Below, piece after piece: positions 40,734 to 53,395 of a DNA stretch of 59,834 nucleotides (positions are counted from its first letter, which is position 1; each line of letters begins with the position of its first letter). A program made the position numbers and the translations under genes. Under the pieces are notes generated by a model, which was not told the DNA's origin, made no database searches, and was given only the letters and a program-made list of their open reading frames with translations. The DNA is from Palsa-744 sp036498265 (GTDB lineage Bacteria; Actinomycetota; Thermoleophilia; Solirubrobacterales; Solirubrobacteraceae). The stretch covers positions 1-59,834 of the forward strand of contig DASYFT010000027.1 of NCBI GenBank assembly GCA_036498265.1, read 5' to 3'.

Positions 40734-42207
40734 GCAGCGGCAGCAGCGCCTGGAGCTTGACCTCCGTCTCGGCAAGCTCGCCGGCGGGGTCGGAGTTGCG
40801 CACGATGCCATTGCCGGCAAAGCAGCGCGCAACGCTGCCGCGCACCAGCGCGCAGCGGAGCGCGACGCAGAACTCGCCGTCGCCGGCCGCGTCGGTCCAG
40901 CCCACCGGCCCCGAGTACCAGCCGCGGTCGAGCCCCTCCAGAGCGGGAATCAGGGGCGCGGCTCGCTCGAGCGGCTCGCCGCCGACGGCCGGCGTGGGGT
41001 GCATCAGGCCGGCGAGCTCCAGGGCGTCCACCGGAGCGGCGAGCTGGGCACGGATGGGCGTGGCCAGGTGCTGGATGTTGGCGATCCGCACGAGCTCGGG
41101 CTCGGGCGCCGCCGCAACCCAGATCGCCCGCGGGCGGAGCATCCGCTCGATCCGCCGGGCGACGATGGCGTGCTCCTCTCGGTAGCCGGGATCGCGCAGC
41201 AGCTGCTCACCGAGGTGGTCGTCGACGGCGGGGTCGGCGCTGCGGCGCGTCGATCCGGCGAGCGCGAGCGTGCTGACGCGATGGCCTTCGCGCCGCACGA
41301 GCAGCTCGGGGCTGGCCGCCACGAGCGTCGCGTCGCCGCGTCCGACGCAGAACACGAAGCACGAGGGGAACTCGTCGCGGAGCACGCCGAACAGCGCGGC
41401 GGGGTCGTACGGCCTCGGCGCGTGGACCTGCACTTCGCGCGCCAGGACGATCTTCTCGAGGCCGCCGGAGCGGATCAGCTCGACGGCGCGGGCGACGGCC
41501 GCCTCGTAGTGCTCGGGCGGGAGCGCGCTCGCGACCTGGAAGCGTCCGGTCGGCGCGGGATCGAGCAGCGGGAGCGGCGCAACCTGCAGCTCGCCGAGCC
41601 GCCTCTCCAGGTGGCCGAGCAGCTCGTCGGGCATGTCGTCGGGACGCACGCCGGTGGCGAGCGTGAGCTCGACGCGCCGGTCTCCCCCGCCGTCCCGCCT
41701 CCTGATCGTGACCTCGGGGACCGACAGCGATGCCGGCTCGAACCCTGCCCAGTGCGGCGCGGCGCCGCCCTCGGCCGCGAAGGCGAAGCCGCCCACGGCG
41801 ACCGGCCCGGCGCGGCCGTCCGCGGGAGGGTCGCAGACGGCGCCCGCCGCGAGGGCGCGCCAGCGCTCGGCGAGCGTCCCGAAGCGCCCGGCACCCCCGC
41901 CCTTGAGGCTCACGGCGACCCCAAGCCCGGCGAGCGCGGCACGGCCGCGGTCGGGCTGCTCGAACGCGAACCACTCCTCGCCCGGCCGGCGCGAGGCGAC
42001 GACCACCGCCGATGGGTCCACGTCCGGGGCCACCGCCAGCGACACGGTGGCGAGCGTCTCGTTGCCGCTGCGCCTTGCCCGCTGCACCGCCAGCCTCAGG
42101 TGTCCGTCGAGCCGCTCCCTGGCGGCCGGCTCCAGCGAGAACGGTTGCCCGCCCAGCGCCTGCTCGCTCGGGCGCCGTCGCGGCGGAGAGCCCGCGTCGA
42201 GCGTCAA
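40723..42207 (-). CDS. menF: isochorismate synthase
   Basis: Chorismate-utilising enzyme, 494 aa: GLEKIVLAREV, STLALAGSTRRS, HPTPAVGGEPLERA, RGWYSGPVGW. Product isochorismate feeds MenD. The start is TTG at 42207, immediately after the ilvN TAG, with no alternative upstream; thus it is translated as the third gene of ilvB-ilvN-menF. It could belong to siderophore synthesis (EntC), but the men genes around it favour MenF. Confidence 0.9.
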   Translation of the reverse strand: MTLDAGSPPRRRPSEQALGGQPFSLEPAARERLDGHLRLAVQRARRSGNETLATVSLAVAPDVDPSAVVVASRRPGEEWFAFEQPDRGRAALAGLGVAVSLKGGGAGRFGTLAERWRALAAGAVCDPPADGRAGPVAVGGFAFAAEGGAAPHWAGFEPASLSVPEVTIRRRDGGGDRRVELTLATGVRPDDMPDELLGHLERRLGELQVAPLPLLDPAPTGRFQVASALPPEHYEAAVARAVELIRSGGLEKIVLAREVQVHAPRPYDPAALFGVLRDEFPSCFVFCVGRGDATLVAASPELLVRREGHRVSTLALAGSTRRSADPAVDDHLGEQLLRDPGYREEHAIVARRIERMLRPRAIWVAAAPEPELVRIANIQHLATPIRAQLAAPVDALELAGLMHPTPAVGGEPLERAAPLIPALEGLDRGWYSGPVGWTDAAGDGEFCVALRCALVRGSVARCFAGNGIVRNSDPAGELAETEVKLQALLPLLTG

Positions 42208-42765
42208 CTAGGTCTCGCTGCGGCCCCGCGAGATCGCGATCTCGCCCGTGCGCATCATCTCGATCAGCCCGAACGGGCGAACCATGTTCTCGAAGGCCTC
42301 GATCTTGTCGGTGGTGCCGGTCACCTCGATGATGACCGCGCGCTTGGTGACGTCGACGACCTTCCCACGGAAGATCTCGGCGATCTGCATCAGCTCGCCA
42401 CGCTGCACGCCGTCGGCTGCGACCTTGAAGAGGGCCAGCTCGCGCGCGACCGTGTCGCCCGGCTCGAGATCCCGGATCTTGAGGACGTTGACTAGCTTGT
42501 GCAGCTGCTTGGTCACCTGGTCGATCGGGTGAAGCGCGCCGTCCACCGTGAGGGTGACGCGCGAGATCTGCTCGTCCTCGGTGGGGCCGACCGTCAGGGT
42601 GTCGATGTTGAACCCTCGCCGTGCGAACAGGCCGGCGATCCGGGTGAGCACGCCGGACTTGTTTTCGACGAGGATCGACAGCACGTGCTTGCGGCCCGTG
42701 CGCAGGTTGCTCGATGCCTCGAGCTCCTCGAGGCTCAGCAGCGCCTTGGTCCCCGGCTCTCCCAT
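42208..42765 (-). CDS. ilvN: acetolactate synthase, regulatory subunit
   Basis: 185 aa: N-terminal ACT domain (HVLSILVENKSGVLTRIAGL) and a second ALS-type domain (ELALFKVAADGVQRGEL). Confers valine feedback on IlvB. ATG 42765 preferred, 13 bp after the ilvB stop with GGAG upstream; GTG 42795 would overlap ilvB. Confidence 0.95.
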   Translation of the reverse strand: MGEPGTKALLSLEELEASSNLRTGRKHVLSILVENKSGVLTRIAGLFARRGFNIDTLTVGPTEDEQISRVTLTVDGALHPIDQVTKQLHKLVNVLKIRDLEPGDTVARELALFKVAADGVQRGELMQIAEIFRGKVVDVTKRAVIIEVTGTTDKIEAFENMVRPFGLIEMMRTGEIAISRGRSET

Positions 42766-42778
42766 CAGGCGCTCCGCC

Positions 42779-44455
<1,677 letters not shown>

Positions 44456-44492
44456 CTGGCGACGTCCTTTCCTTCGTCCCGGGAAAAAAGCC

Positions 44493-44498
44493 AGTGTA
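44493..44498 (-). promoter_or_regulatory. -10 box of ilvB-ilvN-menF
   Basis: TACACT on the minus strand, giving a leader of about 30 nt that begins in a run CTTTTTTCCCGGG. Identical hexamer to argH and serC. Inferred. Confidence 0.45.
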
Positions 44499-44518
44499 CC
44501 AGCGGGTTTTGCGGCGCC

Positions 44519-45061
44519 CTAGGACAATCCCAGCGCGACGCCGATGGCCAGCGTGATCGCCCCGCCGACCGTGACGGTGAGCAGCGACGAGCGCATCGAG
44601 ACCCCCAGGAAGCGTTTCCGGATCCAGGCGATCACGAAGAGCTCCACCGCGACGACGGCGCCCGCTACGACCAGCGCCGTGTGCACGTTGGGGATGATGA
44701 AGGGAAGCGTGTGGAAGATGCCGCCGAGGGTGGTCATGCCGCCGGTGATCGCCCCGCGAACGACCGCCGATCCGCGCCCCGTCTGCTCGCCCGTGTCAGA
44801 GAGCGCCTCCGACCACCCCATGCTCACGCCCGCCCCGAAGGCGACGCCGAGGCCGACGATGAACGCGGTGTGCGAGCTCGAGGCGATCGCCGCGGCGAAG
44901 ATCGGAGCCAGCGAGGAGACCGTCCCGTCGATCATCCCGACGAGCGCCGGCTGGACAACGCGCAGAACGAATTCGGGCTCGTCCTTGAAGCCCCACCGGT
45001 GGATCAGCCGGGCGATCAGCGAATCGCCCGGCCGGGTCGCCGTCTCTGCATGTGCCGTCAT
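44519..45061 (-). CDS. VIT-family Fe/Mn transporter
   Basis: 180 aa, five helices. Family motifs GMIDGTVSSLAPIFAAA and GVSMGWSEALSDTGEQTGRG, as in the CCC1/VIT1 group that exports or stores iron and manganese. The cytosolic metal-binding insertion of plant VIT is short here. ATG 45061 has TACGCT 7 nt upstream (leaderless). A repeat pair upstream may control it by metal level. Confidence 0.86.
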   Translation of the reverse strand: MTAHAETATRPGDSLIARLIHRWGFKDEPEFVLRVVQPALVGMIDGTVSSLAPIFAAAIASSSHTAFIVGLGVAFGAGVSMGWSEALSDTGEQTGRGSAVVRGAITGGMTTLGGIFHTLPFIIPNVHTALVVAGAVVAVELFVIAWIRKRFLGVSMRSSLLTVTVGGAITLAIGVALGLS

Positions 45062-45083
45062 CCACCACAGCGTAGGTGCTGGA

Positions 45084-45114
45084 CCGGCTTAGGGCGGCCG
45101 AAATCCGGTTAGGG
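45084..45114. promoter_or_regulatory. 21-bp-spaced TTAGGG repeats upstream of the VIT gene
   Basis: CCGGCTTAGGG (45084-45094) and CCGGTTAGGG (45105-45114) are direct repeats 21 bp apart. The first overlaps the expected -35 for the TACGCT -10 at 45074-45069. TTAGG is a half-site element of IdeR/DtxR boxes, but the arrangement is direct, not inverted. Operator by inference. Confidence 0.4.
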
Positions 45115-45119
45115 GACCC

Positions 45120-45404
45120 TTACCGGGAAGCGGTCCACGAGGCCGGCGCGATCGCCACGTCCGGGTACTCGAGCTCGGCACCGCAGCGCATGCACACGGC
45201 GTCGTAGACCTTCGTCACGCGCCCGCACCGTGGGCACGCGCGGCGCAGCTCGTCGTGCTCGAAGCGGTAGACGATGGCCGTAAGCAGGCCGATGATCGGC
45301 ACGACTCCGGAGATCAGGAACCAGAGGAAGAACGAGCTGCCCTTGAGCTTGCCGATGATCCCGCCTGCGAGGCCGAAGCACACGGCGATGATCACGTATG
45401 CCAT
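45120..45404 (-). CDS. small membrane protein with zinc ribbon
   Basis: 94 aa. Two N-terminal membrane helices (VIIAVCFGLAGGIIG; FFLWFLISGVVPIIGLL) then a CPRC...CMRC zinc-ribbon knuckle pair. ATG at 45404. Role unknown; it follows the 58-aa gene at a 16-bp gap. Confidence 0.75.
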   Translation of the reverse strand: MAYVIIAVCFGLAGGIIGKLKGSSFFLWFLISGVVPIIGLLTAIVYRFEHDELRRACPRCGRVTKVYDAVCMRCGAELEYPDVAIAPASWTASR

Positions 45405-45420
45405 ACCCGCGCCCCCGGGT

Positions 45421-45597
45421 CTAGAACAAGATGCGGACGGCCCAGATGACGGCCACCACGGCGACGATCAGCACGACCGTGCTGAACAGGAACGACACGA
45501 CGTGGATGATCACGCCCAGCAGCAGCCACGCCGCGACGAGGAGCACGAGCGCTGCCACGATGGTCCTGCCGATGGACCTTGGCTGTGACTCGTTCAT
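45421..45597 (-). CDS. 58-aa membrane protein
   Basis: Short frame beginning MNESQPRSIGRTIVAA and ending AVIWAVRILF, then TAG. About 40 residues form one or two hydrophobic helices. TAAGAT lies 9 nt before the ATG, overlapping the gatB stop region. All codons are in the local style. Function unknown. Confidence 0.7.
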   Translation of the reverse strand: MNESQPRSIGRTIVAALVLLVAAWLLLGVIIHVVSFLFSTVVLIVAVVAVIWAVRILF

Positions 45598-45609
45598 AGC
45601 AACACAATC

Positions 45610-47080
<1,471 letters not shown>

Positions 47081-47088
<8 letters not shown>

Positions 47089-48520
47089 GCCCCGGCCGTC
47101 CGTCGAAGCCGAAGCCCAGCTCGAGCGCCCGCGCGGCGTCGAGCAGGCGGTTCTCGCTGAACGCCGGTCCGGCGATCTGCAGCCCGACCGGCAGCCCGTC
47201 GCTGAGCCCGCAGGGAATCGAGATCGCGGGGATCCCCGCCAGCGACATCGGCACGGTGCAGAAGTCGTTCAGGTACATGGCGAGCGGGTCCGCGGTCTTC
47301 TCGCCGAGCCGGAACGCGACGCTGGGGGCGGTGGGCGTGACGATGAAGTCGATGCGCTCGAAGGCCGTCCTGAAGTCCTCGGCGATCTTCGTCCGCACGC
47401 GCTGCGCGCGCCCGTAGTAAGCGTCGTAGTAGCCGGAGGAGAGCGCGTAGGTGCCGAGCATGATCCTGCGCTTGACCTCTCGCCCGAACCCGTCGTGGCG
47501 GGTGCGCGTGTACATGTCCAGCAGGTCCCGCGGCTCGCTTGCGCGCAACCCGTAGCGGACGCCGTCGTAGCGGGCCAGGTTCGAGGAGCACTCGGCGGGC
47601 GCCAGCACGTAGTAGGCCGACAGCGCGTGCGGGGCGTGCGGGAGATGGACGTCGTGGATCTCCGCGCCGAGCTCCGTGGCGCGCTCGAGCGCGGCGCCGA
47701 AGGACTCGAGCACCCCGGCTTCGATGCCCTCTCCCGCCAGCTCCCGCGGCACGCCGAGCCTGACGCCGTCGAGCCGCTCGGCCGTCGGCAGCTCGATATC
47801 CCCGGGGAAGTCGAGCGAGGTCGCATCGCAGCGGTCGCGCCCGACCATGTGACGAAGCAGCAGGGCGGCGTCGGTCACGTCGCGCGTCAGCGGGCCGGCC
47901 TGGTCGAGCGATGACGCGAAGGCGATCATGCCGTAGCGCGAGACGGCTCCGTAGGTGGGTTTCATGCCCACGATCCCGCACAGCGCGGCCGGCTGGCGGA
48001 TCGAGCCCCCTGTGTCGGTGCCGAGCGCCCAGGGCGCGAGGCCCGCGGCGACCGCGGCCGCGCTGCCGCCGGAGGACCCCCCGGGTACCCGCTCGCGGTC
48101 CCAGGGGTTGCGCACCGGCCCGAAGGCGGAGTTCTCGTTGGAGGAGCCCATCGCGAACTCGTCCTGGTTGGTCTTTGCCAGCAGCGGCGCGCCCGCGGCG
48201 CCCAGGCGCGAGACCGCAGTCGCCGTGTACGGCGGCAGGTAGCCCTCGAGGATCCGCGAGCCGGCCTGGCTCGGGATGCCCTCGGTGCAGAACAGGTCCT
48301 TGACGGCCAGCGGCACTCCGCGAAGCGGCTCCTCTCGCCCGCCGCCGGGCGGCTGCTCGGCGACCCAGGTGAAGCAGTTGAGCCCTTCCTCGCCGGCCGC
48401 GCGATCGGCGGCCGCTCGCAGGCGGTAGGCCTCGAACAGCTCGGCCGCCGACAGGGATCCGCCGGCGATCGCATCCGCCGCGGCCGCCGCCGAGAGCTCG
48501 AGGACGTCGGTCGCGCTCAT
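47081..48520 (-). CDS. gatA: Asp/Glu-tRNA amidotransferase subunit A
   Basis: Amidase-signature glutaminase subunit, 479 aa. Ser-Ser-Lys triad: LAVKDLFCTEG (Lys), PGGSSGGSAAAV and ALGTDTGGSIRQPAALCG (Ser pair). Supplies ammonia to Glu-tRNA-Gln or Asp-tRNA-Asn. ATG overlaps the gatC stop (ATGA). Confidence 0.97.
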
Positions 48521-48801
48521 GCCTGCGGGCTTGGGACGAGGAAGCCCTCGTCGTTCGCCGCGGGAGCCTGCGAGAGCACGACCTCGCGCGGCAGGCAGGG
48601 GACCGGCTCGTCGGCTCGCAGGGCACCGGTCACCTCGACCACGTGCGAGGTGGCGGGCACGCCGTCGAGGTCGAGCTCGGAGATCCGGGCGACGTGGTCC
48701 AGGACCGCGGAGAGCTCACGGGCCATGGGCTCGATCTCATCCTCGGCGAGGGCCAGCCGGGCCAGGCCGGCCACGTGGAGAACCTCCTCGCGTGTGATCA
48801 C
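48517..48801 (-). CDS. gatC: Asp/Glu-tRNA amidotransferase subunit C
   Basis: 94-aa GatC: VLHVAGLARLALAEDEI at the N terminus and LSQAPAANDEGFLVP at the C terminus. Belt subunit of GatCAB. GTG 48801 has TAGAAT 9 nt upstream; operon gatC-gatA-gatB. Confidence 0.95.
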   Translation of the reverse strand: MITREEVLHVAGLARLALAEDEIEPMARELSAVLDHVARISELDLDGVPATSHVVEVTGALRADEPVPCLPREVVLSQAPAANDEGFLVPSPQA

Positions 48802-48828
48802 CGTGGGGGCATTCTACGTCGCCGCCCG

Positions 48829-49266
48829 CTACGGCCTGGGGCGCGGCTCCGGCCTGGCAGGCTCATACAGCGACGTGCGTTCGTCGCGGATCGACTGCCA
48901 CGAGCCGGCCAGGATGGCGAGCGCGCCCGCGAGGGCGAGCCAGGGCCCTGAGCACAGCGAGGTGGAGTGGTCGGGCCGCTCCAGCAGCCTCACGACGGCG
49001 GCGATCGCCGCGATCAGCCCGAGCAGCACGTTCCACACGCCGAGCGACACGGGCAGGCCCGGGCTGCGCTCGGTCAGCGTGCTGATGACGAGTGCCAGGG
49101 CCGCGGACGCGGAGGCGATCAGGAGGACGATCGTCGGCCCGAAGGTGTCCCAGGCGTCGAGCCTGCCGATCGGGCCTTCGTACCAGGGCTCGAGGAGCGC
49201 GACGATCACGCACGCCGCGCCGATCAGGGCAAGCAGCTCGCCGGCACGCACCCGCCGGAGGATCAT
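48829..49266 (-). CDS. four-helix membrane protein, unknown
   Basis: 145 aa, four predicted helices (LLALIGAACVIVALLEPW; TIVLLIASASAALALVIS; VLLGLIAAIAAVVRLL; WLALAGALAILAG), Pro/Arg-rich tail. ATG 49266 has GGGAGAG; it follows folD by 22 bp. No family function known to me. Confidence 0.72.
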   Translation of the reverse strand: MILRRVRAGELLALIGAACVIVALLEPWYEGPIGRLDAWDTFGPTIVLLIASASAALALVISTLTERSPGLPVSLGVWNVLLGLIAAIAAVVRLLERPDHSTSLCSGPWLALAGALAILAGSWQSIRDERTSLYEPARPEPRPRP

Positions 49267-49288
49267 CGCGCGCTCTCCCGGCGTCGCC

Positions 49289-50194
49289 TCATCCGGCGTC
49301 CCCGCCTGGGGGCGCGAAGCCCGATTGCGCGCGGGCACGGGCGGCCTGCAGCGTGTTGCGCAGCAGGAAGGCGATCGTCATCGGCCCGACCCCGCCGGGC
49401 ACCGGCGTGATCGCCGAGGCGATCGGGGCCACCGCGGCGAAGTCCACGTCGCCGACCAGGCCGCTCTTGTTGCCGGCCTCCTCGGGGCTGATCCGGCTCT
49501 GGCCCACGTCGATGACGACGGCGCCGGGCTTGACGAAGCCGGCACCGACCATGCGGGGCCGGCCGATCGCCGCGATCAGCACGTCCGCGCCGGCGCAGAC
49601 CTCGGGGAGCTCACGTGTTCGCGAGTGGCAGACGGTGACGGTGGCGTCGGCGGCGAGCAACAGCTGCGCCATCGGCTTGCCGAACAGGTTCGAGCGGCCG
49701 ACGATCACCGCCCCGGCGCCCTCGAGCTCCACGCCGGTGTCGGCCAGCAGCTCCATCACCCCGAGCGGCGTCGCCGGCCGCAACCCGGGCCGGCCGAGCG
49801 ACAGCAGGCCGGTGTTCACGGGCGTGAGCCCGTCGACGTCCTTGCCCGGGTCGATCAGTTCCGTGAGCTCTGCGCCGTCGAGTCCCGCGGGCAGAGGCAG
49901 CTGCAGCAGGATGCCGTCGACGGCGTCGTCGGCGTTGAGGCTGTCGAGCTCGGCGACGACGTCCTCGCGCGTCGCGTCGGCGGACAGCCGGCGGTCGACC
50001 GGCACCATTCCCGCCTCGAGCGACGCGCGCTGCTTGCCGCCGACGTAGATCGCCGACGCGGGATCGTCTCCGACGAGGACCGTCGCCAGCCCCGGAACGC
50101 GACCGAACTCATCCCTGAAAAGCTCCACCTCGCGCGCGACGTCGGCGCGCACGCGCGCGGCAATCGCCTTGCCGTCGATGAGCTTCGCTGACAT
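49289..50194 (-). CDS. folD: methylene-THF dehydrogenase/cyclohydrolase
   Basis: One-carbon enzyme, 301 aa. ATVLVGDDPASAIYVGGKQR (catalytic Lys), QLPLPAGLD, VIVGRSNLFGKPMAQLL (NADP), PVPGGVGPMTIAFLL. ATG 50194 is where homology begins (MSAKLIDGKAIA); TACGAT lies 9 nt upstream. Confidence 0.96.
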   Translation of the reverse strand: MSAKLIDGKAIAARVRADVAREVELFRDEFGRVPGLATVLVGDDPASAIYVGGKQRASLEAGMVPVDRRLSADATREDVVAELDSLNADDAVDGILLQLPLPAGLDGAELTELIDPGKDVDGLTPVNTGLLSLGRPGLRPATPLGVMELLADTGVELEGAGAVIVGRSNLFGKPMAQLLLAADATVTVCHSRTRELPEVCAGADVLIAAIGRPRMVGAGFVKPGAVVIDVGQSRISPEEAGNKSGLVGDVDFAAVAPIASAITPVPGGVGPMTIAFLLRNTLQAARARAQSGFAPPGGDAG

Positions 50195-50253
50195 CGCGCG
50201 CGGATCGTACGCGCTTGCGCCACGGCGCAGCCGCGGGCGCGGCGGCGCGACCC

Positions 50254-52593
50254 TCAAGCCCGCCTCGACACGGGCGCGTACTCCGCCATCAGCTTGCGCT
50301 CCGAGCCGTCGCCGGCAAAGCGCACGACGATCACCCCACCCGGCTCGACGCCGGTGACGACGCCGTCGCCGAAGGCAGCGTGAACCACGTCCTCCCCCAG
50401 GCGGAAGCTCCTCTCGACGGCCGCTGCCGCGCCGCCCCCGGAGCCCGCCCAGCTGCCGGCCGCGGCGGCCGCGCCCGGGGCGACGCCGTTTGACCGATGC
50501 AACCCGCCGGCCGCCCCTGCGAGGTCTCCGGCGCGGAAGATGCGCTCCTGCGGCTCGTCGAGCAGGTCCAGAGGGATCTCGTCGACGAACCGGCTGCGCA
50601 TCCCGTAGGCCTGTGAGCCGAACACCGCACGGCGCCGCGCCGAGGTCAGGTAGACCTGTCGCATCGCCCGGGTGAGGCCGACGTAGAAGAGCCGGCGCTC
50701 CTCCTCGACCGCGCCTTCGTCGAGCGCGCGGGAATGCGGGAACACCCCCTCCTCGCAGCCGGCGATGAAAACGATCGGGTACTCGAGGCCCTTCGCGTTG
50801 TGGACCGTCATCAGCGTGACGAGACCCTCGTCGTCGCTGCGTGTGTCGGCGTCGGCGACGAGCGCGATCTCCTGGAGGAACACGTCGAGCGTCCCCTCCC
50901 CGTCGCGGGCGACGGCGTCGAACTCGCGGCCCACCTCGACGAGCTGTTCGAGGTTCTCGATGCGGCCCTGTGCCTCGATCGTCCGTTCGGCCTCGAGTGC
51001 CTCCACGTAGCCGCTCTGCGAGAGCAGCGCCTCGAGCAGCTCGCCGATCGGCGCGGCGGGGTCGGCCTCGCCGCTTGCGGCCTCCGGGGAGTCCACGTCG
51101 GCTGCGCCGGTCATGGCGCGCAGCTCGATCATCGTGTCCATGAAGCGCCGCAGCGCCTTCACGGCGGCCGGGCCGAGCCCCGGTATCTCCTCCGGCCGGG
51201 AGGCGGCCTGCCAGACCGACTCGCCGATCGCCTCGGCGTGCGCGAGGACCCGCGCGAGCGACGTCTGGCCGATGCCCCGCCGGGGGGAGTTCGCCACCCG
51301 GGTGAAGCTCACGACGTCGAACGGGTTGGCGAGGAGCGAGAGGTACGCGATAGCGTCCTTGATCTCGGCGCGCTCGTAGAACTTGGTCCCCCCGATCACC
51401 TGATAGGCGATCTCGCGCCGCACGAGCGTGTCCTCGATCACCCGGGACATCGCGTTCGTCCGGTAGAGGACCGCCATCTCCGCACGCGAGGCGCCGGCGT
51501 CCACGAGCCGCTCGATCTCTCCCACAACGAACCGTGCCTCGGCGTGCTCGTCGTCGAGCGTGCGGAGCACGATCCGCTCGCCCTGCCCGAGCTCGCTCCA
51601 CAGCCGCTTCGCGATCCCGCCGCGGTTGTTGGCGATGACTGCGTTCGCCGCGGAGAGGATCGTCTCGGTGGAGCGGTAGTTCTGCTCGAGCTTCACGACC
51701 CTGGCGTCGGGAAAGTCGTCCTGGAACTCGAGGATGTTGCGCACGTCGGCGCCGCGGAAGGAGTAGATCGACTGGCTGTCGTCTCCCACGACCGCCAGGT
51801 TGCGGTGGCCTGGCAGGATCGTCCGCCGCCCGCGCGCCGGAGCCTGGCGCCCGCCTCCGACGAGCAGCTGGAGCAGCCGGTACTGGGCATGGTTGGTGTC
51901 CTGGTACTCGTCGACGAGCACGTGCGCGAAGGCGCTCGCGTAGCGCTCGCGGACGTCCTCGAAGAGTTCGAGGATGTTGACCGTACGGAAGAGCAGGTCG
52001 TCGAAGTCCATCGCGTTCATGCGGTGGAGGTCGCGCTGGTAGATGTCGTACACGTCGGCCACCATCTCCTCGAACGGCGAGGCGGCCGCCTCGCGGTATT
52101 CGGCGGCGTCGAGCAGGAGGTTCTTGGCCGTCGAGATCTGGTTGTGGATCGCGGCCGGCGTGTAGCGCTTGGGATCGACGCCGACCGCGTCGGCGGAGCG
52201 CTTGGTCAGCCGGCGCGCGTCCGCCTGGTCGTAGATGGTGAACCTGCGCGTGTACCCGAGACGCTCTGCCTCGGCGCGGAGGATGCGCGCGCAGGCCGAG
52301 TGGAAGGTCATCAGCCACATGCCGCGGGTGGCGTGGCCGAGCAGCCGTTCGACGCGCTCTCGCATCTCCGAGGCGGCCTTGTTGGTGAAGGTGATCGCGA
52401 GGATCTCGCTCGGCTGCGCCTGGTCGGTGTAGATCAGGAACGCGATGCGATGGGCGAGCACCCGGGTCTTGCCGCTGCCCGCGCCGGCCAGGATCAGCAG
52501 CGGCCCCTCACCGTGGGTGACGGCCTCCCGCTGCGGCTCGTTCAGGTCCTCGAGCAGCTCCTGAAGGTGTTCGGCATGCGGGTTTTCGGGCAC
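50254..52593 (-). CDS. pcrA: UvrD/PcrA superfamily 1 DNA helicase
   Basis: 779-aa ATP-dependent 3'-5' helicase. Q-motif LNEPQREAVTH, Walker A AGAGSGKTRVL, Walker B VDEYQDTNHAQY, GDDSQSIYSFRGADV, TVHNAKGLEYPIVFIAG, and a C-terminal Tudor-like domain (LGEDVVHAAFGDGVV). Two Gly/Ala/Pro-rich inserts are present, one before the QSIYSF motif. GTG 52593 has TATGCT 8 nt upstream. Confidence 0.94.
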   Translation of the reverse strand: MPENPHAEHLQELLEDLNEPQREAVTHGEGPLLILAGAGSGKTRVLAHRIAFLIYTDQAQPSEILAITFTNKAASEMRERVERLLGHATRGMWLMTFHSACARILRAEAERLGYTRRFTIYDQADARRLTKRSADAVGVDPKRYTPAAIHNQISTAKNLLLDAAEYREAAASPFEEMVADVYDIYQRDLHRMNAMDFDDLLFRTVNILELFEDVRERYASAFAHVLVDEYQDTNHAQYRLLQLLVGGGRQAPARGRRTILPGHRNLAVVGDDSQSIYSFRGADVRNILEFQDDFPDARVVKLEQNYRSTETILSAANAVIANNRGGIAKRLWSELGQGERIVLRTLDDEHAEARFVVGEIERLVDAGASRAEMAVLYRTNAMSRVIEDTLVRREIAYQVIGGTKFYERAEIKDAIAYLSLLANPFDVVSFTRVANSPRRGIGQTSLARVLAHAEAIGESVWQAASRPEEIPGLGPAAVKALRRFMDTMIELRAMTGAADVDSPEAASGEADPAAPIGELLEALLSQSGYVEALEAERTIEAQGRIENLEQLVEVGREFDAVARDGEGTLDVFLQEIALVADADTRSDDEGLVTLMTVHNAKGLEYPIVFIAGCEEGVFPHSRALDEGAVEEERRLFYVGLTRAMRQVYLTSARRRAVFGSQAYGMRSRFVDEIPLDLLDEPQERIFRAGDLAGAAGGLHRSNGVAPGAAAAAGSWAGSGGGAAAAVERSFRLGEDVVHAAFGDGVVTGVEPGGVIVVRFAGDGSERKLMAEYAPVSRRA

Positions 52594-52625
52594 AGCCCCT
52601 CAGCATAGATGCGGCTTCGGCCGCC

Positions 52626-53366
52626 CTAGCCGCCGGCCGGGTTGGGCCCCTTGACGGTGCGAAGCGGCCTCACCTCGGCGGTCTGCTGCGGCTCGTCCTC
52701 GGAGAGCTCGGCGACCGTCCGTTCGAGCGTGCCGATGCGACTGGCCAGCGCCTGGATCGCCTCGGCGATCGGGTCGGGCAGGTGAATCCAGTCGGCGTCC
52801 GGCCCCTCCACGCGCCGCCCGTCGACGCGCACCGGATGGCCGGGGTTGCCCACGACGGTGGAGTTCGGGGGCACGTCCGTGATCACGACGCTGTTGGCGC
52901 CGATCTTGGCGCCGTGACCGATCGTGATCGGGCCGAGAAGCTTCGCCCCCGAGCCGATCGTGACGTTGTCCTGGACGGTCGGGTGGCGCTTGCCGGTCGC
53001 GAACCCGGTGCCGCCGAGCGTGACGCCCTGGTACATCGTGACGTTGTCGCCGATGTCGACGGTCTCGCCGATCACCACGCCTGCACCGTGGTCGATGAAG
53101 AGCCCCTGCCCGATCCGCGCCGCCGGATGTATCTCGATTCCGGTGAACGCGCGCGTGAGCATCGAGAGCAGCCGCGGCAGGAACGGCACGCCTGACGCGT
53201 GCAGCGCATGGGCGACGCGGTAGGCGAGCAGCGCGTGGATGCCCGGCCAGGTGGCGAGTATCTCCCCCTCCGCCACGCCCCGTGCCGCGGGGTCGCGGTC
53301 ACGCGCGGCCCGCACGTCCCGGCGCACCTCTTTGGCGACCCGCGCGAACGCGTCGAACCCGGCCAT
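52626..53366 (-). CDS. cysE: serine O-acetyltransferase
   Basis: Left-handed beta-helix acetyltransferase, 246 aa. HPAARIGQGLFIDHGAGVVI and MYQGVTLGGTGFATGKRHPT are the signature. Makes O-acetylserine for CysK. ATG 53366 has TAGGCT 6 nt upstream (leaderless), 29 bp after cysK. Confidence 0.95.
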   Translation of the reverse strand: MAGFDAFARVAKEVRRDVRAARDRDPAARGVAEGEILATWPGIHALLAYRVAHALHASGVPFLPRLLSMLTRAFTGIEIHPAARIGQGLFIDHGAGVVIGETVDIGDNVTMYQGVTLGGTGFATGKRHPTVQDNVTIGSGAKLLGPITIGHGAKIGANSVVITDVPPNSTVVGNPGHPVRVDGRRVEGPDADWIHLPDPIAEAIQALASRIGTLERTVAELSEDEPQQTAEVRPLRTVKGPNPAGG

Positions 53367-53395
53367 GGCAACAGCCTAGCGGCGATAGGAGCGCG

